Below, one piece after another: positions 8,881 through 17,582 of a stretch of DNA of 64,000 nucleotides. The stretch spans positions 1 to 64,000 of the forward strand of contig NZ_JACJJP010000011.1 in NCBI RefSeq assembly GCF_016900095.1. The letters run 5' to 3'. A program made the translations under genes and the position numbers. Every line of letters begins with the position of its first letter. Position 1 is the stretch's first letter. The notes under the pieces were generated by a model. The model was not told where the DNA came from, made no database searches, and saw only the letters and a list, made by a program, of their open reading frames with translations. The stretch is from Gemmiger formicilis. GTDB taxonomy: Bacteria; Bacillota; Clostridia; Oscillospirales; Ruminococcaceae.

Positions 8881-10029
8881 ATGGTCTCTCGCATTGTTCT
8901 GAACACCATTTCCTACCATGGCCACGGCGCCATCGAAAACATCGTCCCCGAGCTGACCTCCCGCGGCTACAAGAAGGCCTTTGTCTGCTCTGACCCCGAC
9001 CTGATCAAGTTCGGCGTCACCAAGAAGGTCACCGACCTGCTGGATGCAGCCAATTTCGCCTACTCCGTGTACAGCGAAATCAAGCCCAACCCCACCATCC
9101 AGAACGTCCAGGACGGCGTGGAAGCCTTCAAGAAGGCGGAAGCCGACTGCATCGTCACCATCGGCGGCGGCTCCTCCATGGACACCGCCAAGGCCATCGG
9201 CATCATCATCAACAACCCTGAATTTGCGGATGTCCGCAGCCTGGAGGGCGTGGCTCCCACCAAGAAGCATGCGGTCTTCACCATCGCCGTGCCCACCACC
9301 GCCGGCACCGCCGCCGAAGTCACCATCAACTACGTCATCACCGACGTGGAGAAGAAGCGCAAGTTCGTCTGCGTGGACACCAACGATATCCCCGAAGTGG
9401 CCGTGGTCGATCCCGACATGATGGCTTCCATGCCCAAGGGCCTGACCGCCGCCACCGGTATGGATGCCCTGACCCATGCCATTGAAGGCTACATCACCAA
9501 GGGCCATTGCACCATCTCCGACATGTTCCACCTGGAGGCCATCCGCCTGATCAGCGAGAACCTGCGCGGCGCCGTGCAGAACACCCCGGAAGGCCGCGAG
9601 GGCATGGCTCTGGGCCAGTACATTGCCGGCATGGGCTTCTCCAACGTGGGCCTGGGCATCGTCCACAGCATGGCCCACGGCCTGTCCGCCCTGTATGACA
9701 CCCCCCACGGTGTGGCCTGCGCCATTCTGCTGCCGGTGGGCCTGGAATACAACAAGAGCGTGGCCGGTGAGCGCTATCGCGCCGTGGGCAAGGCCATGGG
9801 TGTGGAAGGCATCGACGCTATGAGCGACGCCGAGGCCGCCGACGCCACCATCGCCGCTGTCAAGAAGCTGAGCGCTGATGTGGGCATCCCCGCCAACCTG
9901 CAGGGCATCCTGAAGGAGGAAGACATCCAGTTCCTGGCCGAGTCCGCCTTCGCCGACGCCTGCTGCCCGGGCAACCCCCGCGACACCAGCGTGGAGGAGA
10001 TCAAGGAGCTGTACAAGAGCCAGCTGTAA
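8881..10029 (+). CDS. fucO: Lactaldehyde reductase (1,2-propanediol-forming)
   Basis: This iron-dependent group III alcohol dehydrogenase reduces L-lactaldehyde to 1,2-propanediol with NADH. The 382-residue product aligns closely with FucO. It carries GGGSSMDTAKAIGIIINNPE (NAD binding), TTAGTAAEVTINYVITD, the metal-ligand stretch DALTHAIEGYIT and GLGIVHSMAHGLSALYDTPH. AGGAG lies 11 bases before ATG 8881; GTG 8869 is in frame but overlaps that ribosome site. As the last gene of the rhamnose operon it disposes of the lactaldehyde made by RhaD. No microcompartment or propanediol dehydratase gene is nearby, so propanediol is probably excreted. Confidence 0.93.
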   Translation: MVSRIVLNTISYHGHGAIENIVPELTSRGYKKAFVCSDPDLIKFGVTKKVTDLLDAANFAYSVYSEIKPNPTIQNVQDGVEAFKKAEADCIVTIGGGSSMDTAKAIGIIINNPEFADVRSLEGVAPTKKHAVFTIAVPTTAGTAAEVTINYVITDVEKKRKFVCVDTNDIPEVAVVDPDMMASMPKGLTAATGMDALTHAIEGYITKGHCTISDMFHLEAIRLISENLRGAVQNTPEGREGMALGQYIAGMGFSNVGLGIVHSMAHGLSALYDTPHGVACAILLPVGLEYNKSVAGERYRAVGKAMGVEGIDAMSDAEAADATIAAVKKLSADVGIPANLQGILKEEDIQFLAESAFADACCPGNPRDTSVEEIKELYKSQL

Positions 10030-10054
10030 TCCTCCCCGTATCCAGAACCGAAAA

Positions 10055-10087
10055 GAAGGCGCAGCCCCGCGGGGCTGCGCCTTCTTT
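10055..10087 (+). terminator. Terminator of the rhamnose operon
   Basis: A 13-bp GC-rich stem, GAAGGCGCAGCCC (10055-10067) with GGGCTGCGCCTTC (10072-10084), is followed by TTTG. It lies 25 bases after the fucO stop. Confidence 0.88.
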
Positions 10088-10105
10088 GCTGCCGGCACAT
10101 AAAGG

Positions 10106-10144
10106 AAAAGGCAGGCTGAAACGCACAGTTTCAGCCTGCCTTTT
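10106..10144 (-). terminator. Terminator of tRNA-Pro
   Basis: A perfect 17-bp stem (10106-10122 with 10128-10144) has a 5-base loop. On the minus strand its final arm ends in TTTT immediately after the tRNA 3' end. It can also work on the plus strand (TTTTTT to 10146) as a second stop behind fucO. Confidence 0.88.
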
Positions 10145-10145
10145 T

Positions 10146-10221
10146 TGGTCGAGGTGACAGGACTCGAACCTGCGGCCTCCTGGTCCCAAACCAGGCGCGC
10201 TACCAGCTGCGCAACACCTCG
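10146..10221 (-). tRNA. tRNA-Pro (anticodon TGG)
   Basis: The full cloverleaf is readable on the minus strand. The acceptor CGAGGTG pairs with CACCTCG, and a D arm (GCGC...GCGC) follows. The anticodon stem CCTGG/CCAGG holds loop TTTGGGA (anticodon TGG), and the T arm GCAGG/CCTGT holds TTCGAGT. The 3' CCA is encoded (10148-10146). Length is 76 nt. Confidence 0.97.
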
Positions 10222-10233
10222 GCGGCAGTTTTT

Positions 10234-10262
10234 ATTATAACCGCTGAGGCTGCGCCCGTCAA
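10234..10262 (-). promoter_or_regulatory. Promoter of tRNA-Pro
   Basis: TTGACG (10262-10257) and a perfect TATAAT (10239-10234) are separated by 17 bases. The -10 ends 12 bases before the tRNA 5' end. It starts just after the buk stop codon. Confidence 0.8.
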
Positions 10263-10276
10263 GCGCGGGCAGGGGA

Positions 10277-11344
10277 TCAATAGGTCTGGGGTTCTTCTTC
10301 GCCGGTCATGACGCGCAGGGCACCCTGGGCCAGGGCCAGCAGCTCGTCCTCGCCGGGATAGACGGTGATGGGAGCAATCCAGCCGATGCTTTCGGTGAGT
10401 TTGTCCACCGTCAGCTGGGAATAGGCGATGCCGCCGGTCAGGATGATGGCGTCCACCTTGCCGTGCAGCACGGCGGCCATGGCACCGGCGTCCTTGGCAA
10501 TCTGATAGTAGAAAGCGTCCTGGATGAGCTTGGCGTACTCGTTGCCTTCGTCCACCATCTTCTGCACCTCACGGGCGTCGTTGGTGTGCAGATAGGCATT
10601 GAAGCCGCCGTTGCCGCAGATCTTCTTGTAGATTTCCTTCTGGGTGTACTTGCCGGAGAAGCACATCTTGATCAGGTCGCCCACCGGCACGGTGCCGGCG
10701 CGCTCGGGGCTGAAGCAGCCCTCGCCGTCCAGGATGTTGTTCACATCCACAACCTTGCCCTTGCAGTGGGCGCCCACCGACACACCGCCGCCCATATGGA
10801 TGACGATGAGGTTCAAAGCGTCGTAGGTGGTGCCGTGTTCCTTGGCGTAGCGGCGGGCCACGGCTTTCTGGTTCAGGGCGTGGAAGATGCTGCGGCGGGG
10901 CAGTTCGGGCATGCCGGAGATCCGGGCCACGTCGGTCAGCTCATCCACCACCACGGGGTCCACAATGTAGGAGGGCTTGCCGATGGCGTCGCCAATCTCC
11001 CGGGCCAGGATGCCGCCCAGGTTGGAGGCATGCTGCCCCTGCACACCGGCGACCAGGTCGGCCAGCAGGGCGTCGCTGACGGGATACGTACCGCCCGGAA
11101 TGGGCTTGAGCAGGCCGCCGCGGCCCACGATGACATCAAAGGAATGGATGTCGCAGTTGTCCTCTTTCAGGGCGTCCAGGATGATCTGCTTGCGGAAATC
11201 CTTCTGGTCGATGATGGAGGCATATTTGGCGATCTCCTCGGTGGGATGACGCAGGGTCTTGTCGAACAGCAGGGTTTCGTCCTCAAAAACGCCGATCTTG
11301 GTGGAGGTGGAACCGGGGTTGATGATAAGGCTCTTGATAGACAT
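10277..11344 (-). CDS. buk: Butyrate kinase
   Basis: This enzyme converts butyryl phosphate plus ADP to butyrate plus ATP, the energy-yielding last step of butyrate fermentation. The 355-residue protein is an ASKHA-fold acetokinase-family member, starting [20 protein letters not shown] with the N-terminal phosphate-binding loop. It contains [29 protein letters not shown] and the C-terminal ILTGGIAYS segment; all are usual for Buk and distinguish it from acetate kinase (about 400 residues). AAGGAAG precedes ATG 11344. It lies 50 bp downstream of ptb. The Ptb-Buk route, rather than butyryl-CoA:acetate CoA-transferase, is thus encoded here; the transferase could still exist elsewhere. Confidence 0.94.
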   Translation of the reverse strand: MSIKSLIINPGSTSTKIGVFEDETLLFDKTLRHPTEEIAKYASIIDQKDFRKQIILDALKEDNCDIHSFDVIVGRGGLLKPIPGGTYPVSDALLADLVAGVQGQHASNLGGILAREIGDAIGKPSYIVDPVVVDELTDVARISGMPELPRRSIFHALNQKAVARRYAKEHGTTYDALNLIVIHMGGGVSVGAHCKGKVVDVNNILDGEGCFSPERAGTVPVGDLIKMCFSGKYTQKEIYKKICGNGGFNAYLHTNDAREVQKMVDEGNEYAKLIQDAFYYQIAKDAGAMAAVLHGKVDAIILTGGIAYSQLTVDKLTESIGWIAPITVYPGEDELLALAQGALRVMTGEEEPQTY

Positions 11345-11394
11345 GGTAGCTCGCTTCCTTCTTCAAATGATTTTCTCTCTCACAAAATACCCGC

Positions 11395-12309
11395 TCAGTG
11401 GTTCAGGGCGGCGGCCACCACGGCAGCCAGGGCGATGGAGTTGACCTTGGTCTTGAAGGAGTCGGAACGGCTGGTCAGGATGGCGGGCACCTTGGTGCCG
11501 GTCAGGATGCAGCCGTTCTCGCACTTGGCGGTGTGCACCAGGGTCTTGTACACCAGGTTGCCGGCCTGGATGTCGGGGAACAGCAGCACGTCGGCCTTGC
11601 CGGCGGCGGGGCGGTCCTGGGCACCCTTGTGGGCAGCGGCTTCGGGATCAATGGCAATGTCCATGGACAGGGGGCCGTCCACCACACAGCCGGTGATCTT
11701 GCCTTCTTCGCACATCTTGCGCAGCTCGTCGGCGTCCACGGTGCAGGGCATCTTGGGGTTGACCACCTCAACGGCGGCCAGGGGCGCTACCTTGGGGCAT
11801 TCCACGCCGCAGGCATGGGCCACTTCCACGGTGTTCTCGATGATATGGACCTTGTCTTCCAGGGTGGGGTAGGTGATGAAGGCCACGTCGGACAGGAACA
11901 GCAGCTGCTCCACGCCCTCGATCTGGAACACGGCCACATGGCTCAGGGTCTTGCCGGTGCGCAGGCCCACTTCCTTGTCCAGAATGCTCTTCAGGAAGGT
12001 CTTGGTGTCCAGCAGGCCCTTCATGTACATGTCGGCTTCGCCGTCATGGGCCAGCTTCACCGCCTTCAGGGAAGCGGCCGTCTTGTCCGGCTCGTTGATG
12101 ATGCGGTAGTCGGACAGGTCCATCTTCATCTCGGCGGCGATGGCGCGGATCTTGGCTTCGTCGCCCACCAGAATGGCGTCGGCGATGCCCTGCTTGTGGG
12201 CTTCGGCAACGGCTTCCAGAACGGCGTCGTCCTCGGCGGCGGCCACCGCGATGGTCTTCTTGCCGCATTCCTTGACCTTGGAGATCAGTTCGTCAAAACT
12301 CTTCACCAT
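11395..12309 (-). CDS. ptb: Phosphate butyryltransferase
   Basis: This enzyme exchanges CoA of butyryl-CoA for phosphate, giving butyryl phosphate for Buk. The 304-residue product has the phosphate acetyl/butyryl transferase fold, with MKGLLDTKTFLKSILD, SHVAVFQIEG, TYPTLEDKVHIIENTVEVAH, VDGPLSMDIA and LLFPDIQAGNLVYKTL segments. GAGGTG lies 6 bases before ATG 12309; a GTG nine bases further upstream overlaps that ribosome site and is rejected. It heads a two-gene operon with buk from a good promoter at 12388-12416. It is physically separated from the upstream butyryl-CoA genes by coaD, which reads the other way. Confidence 0.93.
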   Translation of the reverse strand: MVKSFDELISKVKECGKKTIAVAAAEDDAVLEAVAEAHKQGIADAILVGDEAKIRAIAAEMKMDLSDYRIINEPDKTAASLKAVKLAHDGEADMYMKGLLDTKTFLKSILDKEVGLRTGKTLSHVAVFQIEGVEQLLFLSDVAFITYPTLEDKVHIIENTVEVAHACGVECPKVAPLAAVEVVNPKMPCTVDADELRKMCEEGKITGCVVDGPLSMDIAIDPEAAAHKGAQDRPAAGKADVLLFPDIQAGNLVYKTLVHTAKCENGCILTGTKVPAILTSRSDSFKTKVNSIALAAVVAAALNH

Positions 12310-12318
12310 AAAAAACAC

Positions 12319-12835
12319 CTCGTTTTATCATCACAAAGCTGCACAGCCGCAGCGGAAAGATGCCGCGGCAAAGCAGTATCTGTTAAAAGAATAACACCTG
12401 CCGGCCGGGTGGTCAAGCCCTTTGCAAGATTTTGTCCGCACTTTGGGAAAAAGCGGGAAAATGGCGGAAAAACGTTCCTTTTGCAAAGAAATTCGGAACC
12501 ATGCACACACCCGTGCCTATTAAATAGGTAAGCAGCCAGTCGAATTTGGGCAAAAAGACAAAAAGGAGGGGAAAAAGAAGTTGAATTTGAACAAGTTCGG
12601 GTATTGACAAAACCTTAACAACATGCAAAAATAAAGGTATCAGCGCGGAGCCGTTCAGCGGCACGCCTGAGCGCACGCACCCAGCCACCGCAAACCGGCC
12701 CCGGCGCCCTTTCTTTGAAAACGCCGATCATCCTCAGTATGACAGACCGTAACGGGACGGGTGCTATATTTGCGCCCGAAGCTGTTAGAATTTTAACAGT
12801 GTTCGGCGGTAATCCAGACAGAAGAAGGCCCATCA
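12319..12835. other. Divergent intergenic region between ptb and coaD
   Basis: These 517 bases hold no convincing gene. The ptb promoter lies at 12388-12416 on the minus strand. A TTGACA at 12604-12609 (plus) has no good -10. A short palindrome CTGTTA-gaattt-TAACAG lies at 12782-12799, about 40 bases before coaD. The rest shows no protein-like reading frame. Confidence 0.5.
12388..12416 (-). promoter_or_regulatory. Promoter of ptb-buk
   Basis: TTGACC (12416-12411) and TATTCT (12393-12388) are spaced by 17 bases, giving a leader of about 70 nt before ptb. Confidence 0.6.
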
Positions 12836-13324
12836 ATGACAACAGCCATGTACCCCGGCAGTTTTGACCCGGTCACCCGCGGTCATCTGGACATTATCAA
12901 ACGCGCGTCCCGCATGTTTGACAAGCTGATCGTGGCGGTGCTGAACAACAGCGCCAAAACGCCCCTTTTCACGGTGGAACAGCGGGTGGAGATGCTCAGG
13001 GAATGCTGCAAGGACATCCCCAATGTGGAGGTTGCCAGCTTTGACGGCCTGACCGTGAACTTTGCCAAGGCCTGCGGCGCCACCGTTATGGTGCGGGGCC
13101 TGCGCGCCGTCACCGACTTTGAAAACGAGATGCAGCTGGCCCACACCAACCACGCGCTGCTGCCCGGCATCGAAACGGTGTTTCTGGCCACCTCCATCAA
13201 GTGGAGCTACCTGTCCAGCACCATCGTGAAGGAAGCTGCCCACTACCGCCAGGATGTGTCCCAGTTCGTCACCCCCAATGTGGAAGCCGCCCTGCTGGCC
13301 AAACAGCGCCACGGCGACGTATAA
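12836..13324 (+). CDS. coaD: Pantetheine-phosphate adenylyltransferase
   Basis: This enzyme adenylates 4'-phosphopantetheine to dephospho-CoA, the fourth step of CoA synthesis. The 162-residue length is normal. The nucleotidyltransferase motif YPGSFDPVTRGHLDII (T-x-G-H form) opens the protein. It is followed by the VMVRGLRAVTDFENEMQLAH stretch typical of CoaD and a YLSSTIVKEAA motif (the ISSTxxR equivalent). Its place directly before the CoA-thioester butyrate operon may simply be convenient, since the 96-bp gap contains a small GC hairpin. The ribosome site (AGAAGAAGG, about 10 bases upstream) is modest. Confidence 0.95.
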   Translation: MTTAMYPGSFDPVTRGHLDIIKRASRMFDKLIVAVLNNSAKTPLFTVEQRVEMLRECCKDIPNVEVASFDGLTVNFAKACGATVMVRGLRAVTDFENEMQLAHTNHALLPGIETVFLATSIKWSYLSSTIVKEAAHYRQDVSQFVTPNVEAALLAKQRHGDV

Positions 13325-13338
13325 ACCTTGGTCCGTTT

Positions 13339-13354
13339 CCGCCCTTCGGGGCGG
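13339..13354 (+). terminator. UUCG-loop hairpin between coaD and thl
   Basis: CCGCCC-TTCG-GGGCGG forms a very stable tetraloop hairpin 15 bases after coaD, but no T-run follows. It may be a partial terminator or an RNA-processing site rather than a full stop. Confidence 0.4.
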
Positions 13355-13420
13355 TTGGAATAGAAACCCGACAAGCTATCCATCGAATATTCAATCCAAT
13401 TTTCAGGAGGCTGCTAAATT

Positions 13421-14605
13421 ATGAAAAAGATCGTTATCGCGTCCGCCTGCCGTACTGCCATCGGCAAGTTCGGCGGCACCCTGTCCAACGTTCCCGCCGC
13501 TGAGCTGGGCTCCATCGTCATCAAGGAAGCCATCGCCCGCGCCGGCATCACCGCGGAGCAGGTCGATCATGTGTACATGGGCTGCGTGATCCAGGCCGGT
13601 CTGGGCCAGAACGTCGCCCGTCAGGCCTCCCTGAAAGCCGGCCTGCCCGTCACCACCCCGGCTGTCACCGTCAACGTGGTCTGCGGCTCCGGCCTGAACT
13701 GCGTCAACATGGCGGCCCAGATGATCGAAGCCGGTGACGCGGACATCGTCGTCGCGGGCGGCACCGAGAACATGGACATGGCTCCCTTTGCCATGATGAA
13801 GGGCCGTTACGGCTACCGCATGGGCTATCCCATGGGCAAGAGCGAACTGGTTGACACCATGGTCAACGACGCTCTGTGGGACGCTTTCAACAACTACCAC
13901 ATGGGCATCACCGCCGAGAACGTGGCCGAGCAGTGGCACCTGACCCGTGAGCAGCTGGATGAGTTCGCTTACAACAGCCAGGTCAAGGCCGACGCCGCCA
14001 TCAAGTCCGGCGCTTTCAAGGACGAGATCGTCCCCGTCACCATCAAGACCAAGAAGGCCGAGATCGTCTTCGATACCGATGAAGGCCCCCGTCTGAGCCC
14101 CATGGAAGTGCTGGGCAAGCTGAAGCCCGCCTTCAAGAAGGACGGCATCGTCACCGCCGGCAACTCCTCCGCCATCAATGACGGCGCTGCTGCTCTGGTT
14201 ATCATGAGCGAAGACAAGGCCAAGGAACTGGGCATCACCCCCATGGCTACCTGGGTCGGCGGCGCTCTGGGCGGCGTTGATCCCTCCATCATGGGTGTCG
14301 GCCCCATCGCCGCTACCCGCAAGGTTATGGCCAAGACCGGCCTGACCGTTGCCGATATGGACCTCATCGAAGCCAACGAAGCTTTCGCTGCGCAGAGCCT
14401 GGCCGTGGCTCATGACCTGGAATTCGACATGAGCAAGGTCAACGTCAACGGCGGCGCCATCGCCCTGGGCCATCCCGTCGGCGCTTCCGGCGCCCGTATC
14501 CTGGTCACCCTGCTGTACGCCATGAAGCATCGCGGCGCTCACAAGGGCCTGGCCACCCTGTGCATCGGCGGCGGCATGGGCTGCGCCACCATCGTCGAGA
14601 TGTAA
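13421..14605 (+). CDS. thlA: Acetyl-CoA C-acetyltransferase (thiolase)
   Basis: This enzyme condenses two acetyl-CoA to acetoacetyl-CoA, the first committed step to butyrate. The 394-residue protein is a biosynthetic thiolase. The nucleophile Cys88 lies in [14 protein letters not shown]. The active-site His lies in [14 protein letters not shown] (about residue 350), and the second catalytic Cys in LCIGGGMG (about 380). AGGAGG lies before ATG 13421. It is the first gene of a six-gene operon with short gaps (24-72 bp) and no internal terminator. Codon use is strongly biased to C-ending codons, as expected of a highly expressed central gene. Confidence 0.96.
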   Translation: MKKIVIASACRTAIGKFGGTLSNVPAAELGSIVIKEAIARAGITAEQVDHVYMGCVIQAGLGQNVARQASLKAGLPVTTPAVTVNVVCGSGLNCVNMAAQMIEAGDADIVVAGGTENMDMAPFAMMKGRYGYRMGYPMGKSELVDTMVNDALWDAFNNYHMGITAENVAEQWHLTREQLDEFAYNSQVKADAAIKSGAFKDEIVPVTIKTKKAEIVFDTDEGPRLSPMEVLGKLKPAFKKDGIVTAGNSSAINDGAAALVIMSEDKAKELGITPMATWVGGALGGVDPSIMGVGPIAATRKVMAKTGLTVADMDLIEANEAFAAQSLAVAHDLEFDMSKVNVNGGAIALGHPVGASGARILVTLLYAMKHRGAHKGLATLCIGGGMGCATIVEM

Positions 14606-14629
14606 TTCACGAACGGAGGAACATCCACT

Positions 14630-15415
14630 ATGTCTTTTGTGAATACGGAAGTCCAGGGTGCCGTGGCCGTTGTCACCATCGACCGTCCCAAAGCCCTGAA
14701 CGCTCTGAATCCCGAAGTCCTGGCCGACCTGAAGGCCGCCTTTGAGGCCATCGACCAGAACACCGTGCGCTGCGTGGTGCTCACCGGCGCCGGCGACAAG
14801 AGCTTTGTGGCGGGCGCCGACATCGGCTCCATGTCCACCATGACCAAGGCCGAGGGCGAGGCTTTCGGCAAGCTGGGCAACGACATCTTCCTGATGATCG
14901 AGCACTTCCCGCTGCCCGTCATCGCGGCGGTCAACGGTTTCGCGCTGGGCGGCGGCAATGAGCTGGCCATGAGCTGCGACATCCGCATCTGCTCCGACAA
15001 CGCCGTCTTCGGTCAGCCCGAAGTGGGCCTGGGCATCACCCCCGGCTTCGGCGGCACCCAGCGCCTGGCCCGCCTGGTGGGCATGGGCATGGCCAAGCAG
15101 ATGGTCTACTCCGCTCTGAACATCAAGGCGGACGAAGCCCTGCGCATCGGTCTGGTCAACGCGGTGTACCCGCAGGCCGAACTGATGGAGAACGTCATGA
15201 AGCTGGCCACCAAGATTGCCAAGAACGCCCCCATCGCGGTGCGCAACTGCAAGAAGGCCATCAACGACGGCATCTCCCTGCCCATCGAGAAGGCCGTGGA
15301 AGTGGAAGAAAAGCTCTTCGGCGACTGCTTCGAGACCCACGACCAGGTGGAAGGCATGGGCTGCTTCCTGAGCAAGGAAAAGCCGAAACCCAAACCGGTT
15401 TTCACCAACAACTGA
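14630..15415 (+). CDS. crt: 3-hydroxybutyryl-CoA dehydratase (crotonase)
   Basis: This enzyme dehydrates 3-hydroxybutyryl-CoA to crotonyl-CoA. The 261-residue enoyl-CoA hydratase-fold protein has the oxyanion-hole GADIGSM segment (about 62-68), the first catalytic Glu context ALGGGNELAMSCDIRIC (about 105-120) and the second in PEVGLGITPGFGGTQRL (about 128-145). GGAGG lies 10 bases before ATG 14630. It sits between thlA and hbd in the butyrate operon. Length and motifs match clostridial Crt closely. Confidence 0.95.
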   Translation: MSFVNTEVQGAVAVVTIDRPKALNALNPEVLADLKAAFEAIDQNTVRCVVLTGAGDKSFVAGADIGSMSTMTKAEGEAFGKLGNDIFLMIEHFPLPVIAAVNGFALGGGNELAMSCDIRICSDNAVFGQPEVGLGITPGFGGTQRLARLVGMGMAKQMVYSALNIKADEALRIGLVNAVYPQAELMENVMKLATKIAKNAPIAVRNCKKAINDGISLPIEKAVEVEEKLFGDCFETHDQVEGMGCFLSKEKPKPKPVFTNN

Positions 15416-15452
15416 TTTATTTATACAACATTATTGCAGGAGGGTTACTACT

Positions 15453-16325
15453 ATGAAGGTAGGCGTTATCGGCGCTGGCACCATGGGCCAGGGCATCGCA
15501 AAGGCTTTCGCGCAGATCGAAGGCTACACCGTCGCGCTGTGCGACATCAAGCAGGAATGGGCCGAAGGCGGCAAGGACAAGATCGCCAAGGGCTATGCCA
15601 AGCTGGTTGCCAAGGGCAAGCTGGACCAGGCTGAAGTGGACCGCCGCATGGCTGCCATCACCCCGGGCCTGAAGGAAGACCTGTGCGCGGACTGCGACCT
15701 GATCGTGGAGGCCGCTTTTGAGGACATGAAGGTCAAGCAGACCACCTTCGGCGAGCTGGACAAGATCTGCAAGCCGGAATGCGTCTTCGCTTCCAACACC
15801 TCCTCTCTGTCCATCACCGAAATCGGCAAGGGCCTGTCCCGTCCTCTGGTGGGCATGCATTTCTTCAACCCCGCCGACCGTATGAAGCTCATCGAGGTCA
15901 TCGCCGGCGTGAACACCCCCGCCGAGACGGTGGAGACCATCAAGAAGATCAGCGTGGAGATCGGCAAGACCCCCGTGCAGGTCAACGAGGCTGCCGGCTT
16001 CGTGGTCAACCGCATCCTGATCCCCATGATCAATGAAGCTGCCTTCATCAAGATGGAAGGCGTGTCCGACATCGCCGGCATCGACACCGCCATGAAGCTG
16101 GGCGCCAACCATCCCATGGGCCCCCTGGAACTGGGCGACTTCGTCGGCCTGGATATCTGCCTGGCCATCATGGACGTCCTGTACAAGGAAACCGGCGACA
16201 GCAAGTATCGTGCTTGCCCGCTGATCCGCAAGATGGTCCGCGGCGGCAACCTGGGCTGCAAGACCGGCAAGGGCTTCTATGTCTACAACGCTGACCGCAC
16301 CAAGACCCCGGTCGACGCCCTGTAA
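15453..16325 (+). CDS. hbd: 3-hydroxybutyryl-CoA dehydrogenase
   Basis: This enzyme reduces acetoacetyl-CoA to (S)-3-hydroxybutyryl-CoA with NAD(P)H. The 290-residue product has an N-terminal Rossmann motif VIGAGTMGQGIAKAF, NTSSLSITE, the catalytic-His region GMHFFNPADRMKLIEVI and the C-terminal NHPMGPLELGDFVGLD. AGGAGGG precedes ATG 15453. It follows crt by 37 bp. The clostridial order here is thl-crt-hbd-bcd-etfB-etfA, so enzymatic order and gene order differ for crt and hbd. Confidence 0.96.
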   Translation: MKVGVIGAGTMGQGIAKAFAQIEGYTVALCDIKQEWAEGGKDKIAKGYAKLVAKGKLDQAEVDRRMAAITPGLKEDLCADCDLIVEAAFEDMKVKQTTFGELDKICKPECVFASNTSSLSITEIGKGLSRPLVGMHFFNPADRMKLIEVIAGVNTPAETVETIKKISVEIGKTPVQVNEAAGFVVNRILIPMINEAAFIKMEGVSDIAGIDTAMKLGANHPMGPLELGDFVGLDICLAIMDVLYKETGDSKYRACPLIRKMVRGGNLGCKTGKGFYVYNADRTKTPVDAL

Positions 16326-16397
16326 ACAGTAAGACGAGTTTCTCCCGCCCCTCCAATGGCGGCGGGGGAATTCGTTTGCATAAGGAGGATTATCGCT

Positions 16398-17567
16398 ATG
16401 GATTTCACCCTGTCCAAACAGCAGCAGATGGTACAGAAAATGTACAAGGAGTTTGCCGAAAACGAGGTCAAGCCCCTGGCCAAGAAGGTCGATGCTGAAG
16501 AGTATTTCCCCATCGAGACGGTCCAGAAGATGGCCAAGCTCGGTATGATGGGCATCTATTTCCCCAAAGAATACGGCGGCGCCGGCGGCGATGTGCTGTC
16601 CTACGTCATGGCCGTGGAGGAAATGAGCAAGGTCTGCGGCACCACCGGTGTCATCATCTCCGCTCATACCTCTCTGTGTGCTGCTCCCATCTATGAGAAC
16701 GGCACCCCCGAACAGAAGGCCAAGTACCTGCCCAAGCTGTGCAGCGGCGAGTGGATCGGCGCTTTCGGCCTGACCGAACCCGGCGCCGGCACCGACGCCC
16801 AGGGCCAGCAGACCTTCGCCGTGGATGAAGGCGACCACTGGAAGCTCAACGGCTCCAAGATCTTCATCACCAACGCCGGCTACGCCAACGTCTTCATCAT
16901 CATCGCCGTCACCGGCTTTGTCACCGACAAGCGCGGCCGCAAGCAGAAGGAAATTTCCGCCTTCATCGTCGAGCGCACCGATCCCGGCTTTAAGGTCGGC
17001 AAGCCCGAAGACAAGATGGGCATCCGCGGTTCTTCCACCTGCGAACTGATCATGGAAGACTGCATCATCCCCAAGGATCGTCTGCTGGGCGTGAAGGGCA
17101 AGGGCTTCCAGCTGGCCATGGCCACCCTGGACGGCGGCCGTATCGGCATTGCTGCCCAGGCTCTGGGCATTGCCGAGGGCGCCATTGACGAGACCGTTGC
17201 TTACGTCAAGGAACGCAAGCAGTTCGGCCGTTCCATTTCTGCCTTCCAGAACACCCAGTTCGAGCTGGCCGAGATGAAGGCCCGTGTGGAGGCTGCCAAG
17301 TACCTGGTGTACGCCGCTGCCCTGAAGAAGCAGGCCGTCATGAACGGCGCCAAGGGCCGCTACAGCGTGGAGGCCGCCGAGGCCAAGCTGATCGCCGCCC
17401 GCACCGCCAGCGACGTGACCCGCCGCTGCCTGCAGCTGTTCGGCGGTTACGGCTACACCCGTGACTACCCCATCGAGCGGATGATGCGCGACGCCAAGAT
17501 CACCGAAATTTACGAAGGCACCAGCGAAGTCCAGATGATGGTCATCTCCGGCGCGATGCTGAAGTAA
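16398..17567 (+). CDS. bcd: Butyryl-CoA dehydrogenase
   Basis: This FAD enzyme reduces crotonyl-CoA to butyryl-CoA and works in complex with EtfAB, where clostridial versions couple the reaction to ferredoxin reduction. The 389-residue protein is of short-chain acyl-CoA dehydrogenase type: YGGAGGDVLSYV, FGLTEPGAGTDAQGQQT, QLFGGYGYTRDYPIERMMRD and the catalytic Glu in TEIYEGTSEVQ. The start at 16398 is chosen because AAGGAGG lies just upstream and the protein then begins MDFTLSKQQQ, the family N-terminus. EtfB begins 15 bp downstream. Confidence 0.96.
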   Translation: MDFTLSKQQQMVQKMYKEFAENEVKPLAKKVDAEEYFPIETVQKMAKLGMMGIYFPKEYGGAGGDVLSYVMAVEEMSKVCGTTGVIISAHTSLCAAPIYENGTPEQKAKYLPKLCSGEWIGAFGLTEPGAGTDAQGQQTFAVDEGDHWKLNGSKIFITNAGYANVFIIIAVTGFVTDKRGRKQKEISAFIVERTDPGFKVGKPEDKMGIRGSSTCELIMEDCIIPKDRLLGVKGKGFQLAMATLDGGRIGIAAQALGIAEGAIDETVAYVKERKQFGRSISAFQNTQFELAEMKARVEAAKYLVYAAALKKQAVMNGAKGRYSVEAAEAKLIAARTASDVTRRCLQLFGGYGYTRDYPIERMMRDAKITEIYEGTSEVQMMVISGAMLK

Positions 17568-17582
17568 GGAGGGCGCAGTACA

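Noticed and set aside
12581-12607. A TTG-started 8-codon frame after AAAAGGAGGGG, a possible leader peptide
   Set aside because: It is too short to judge, has no terminator behind it, and lies 230 bases from coaD. Probably chance.
12413-12842. Minus-strand open frames in the ptb-coaD gap
   Set aside because: No ribosome site, no recognisable domain, and one overlaps the ptb promoter. Treated as non-coding.
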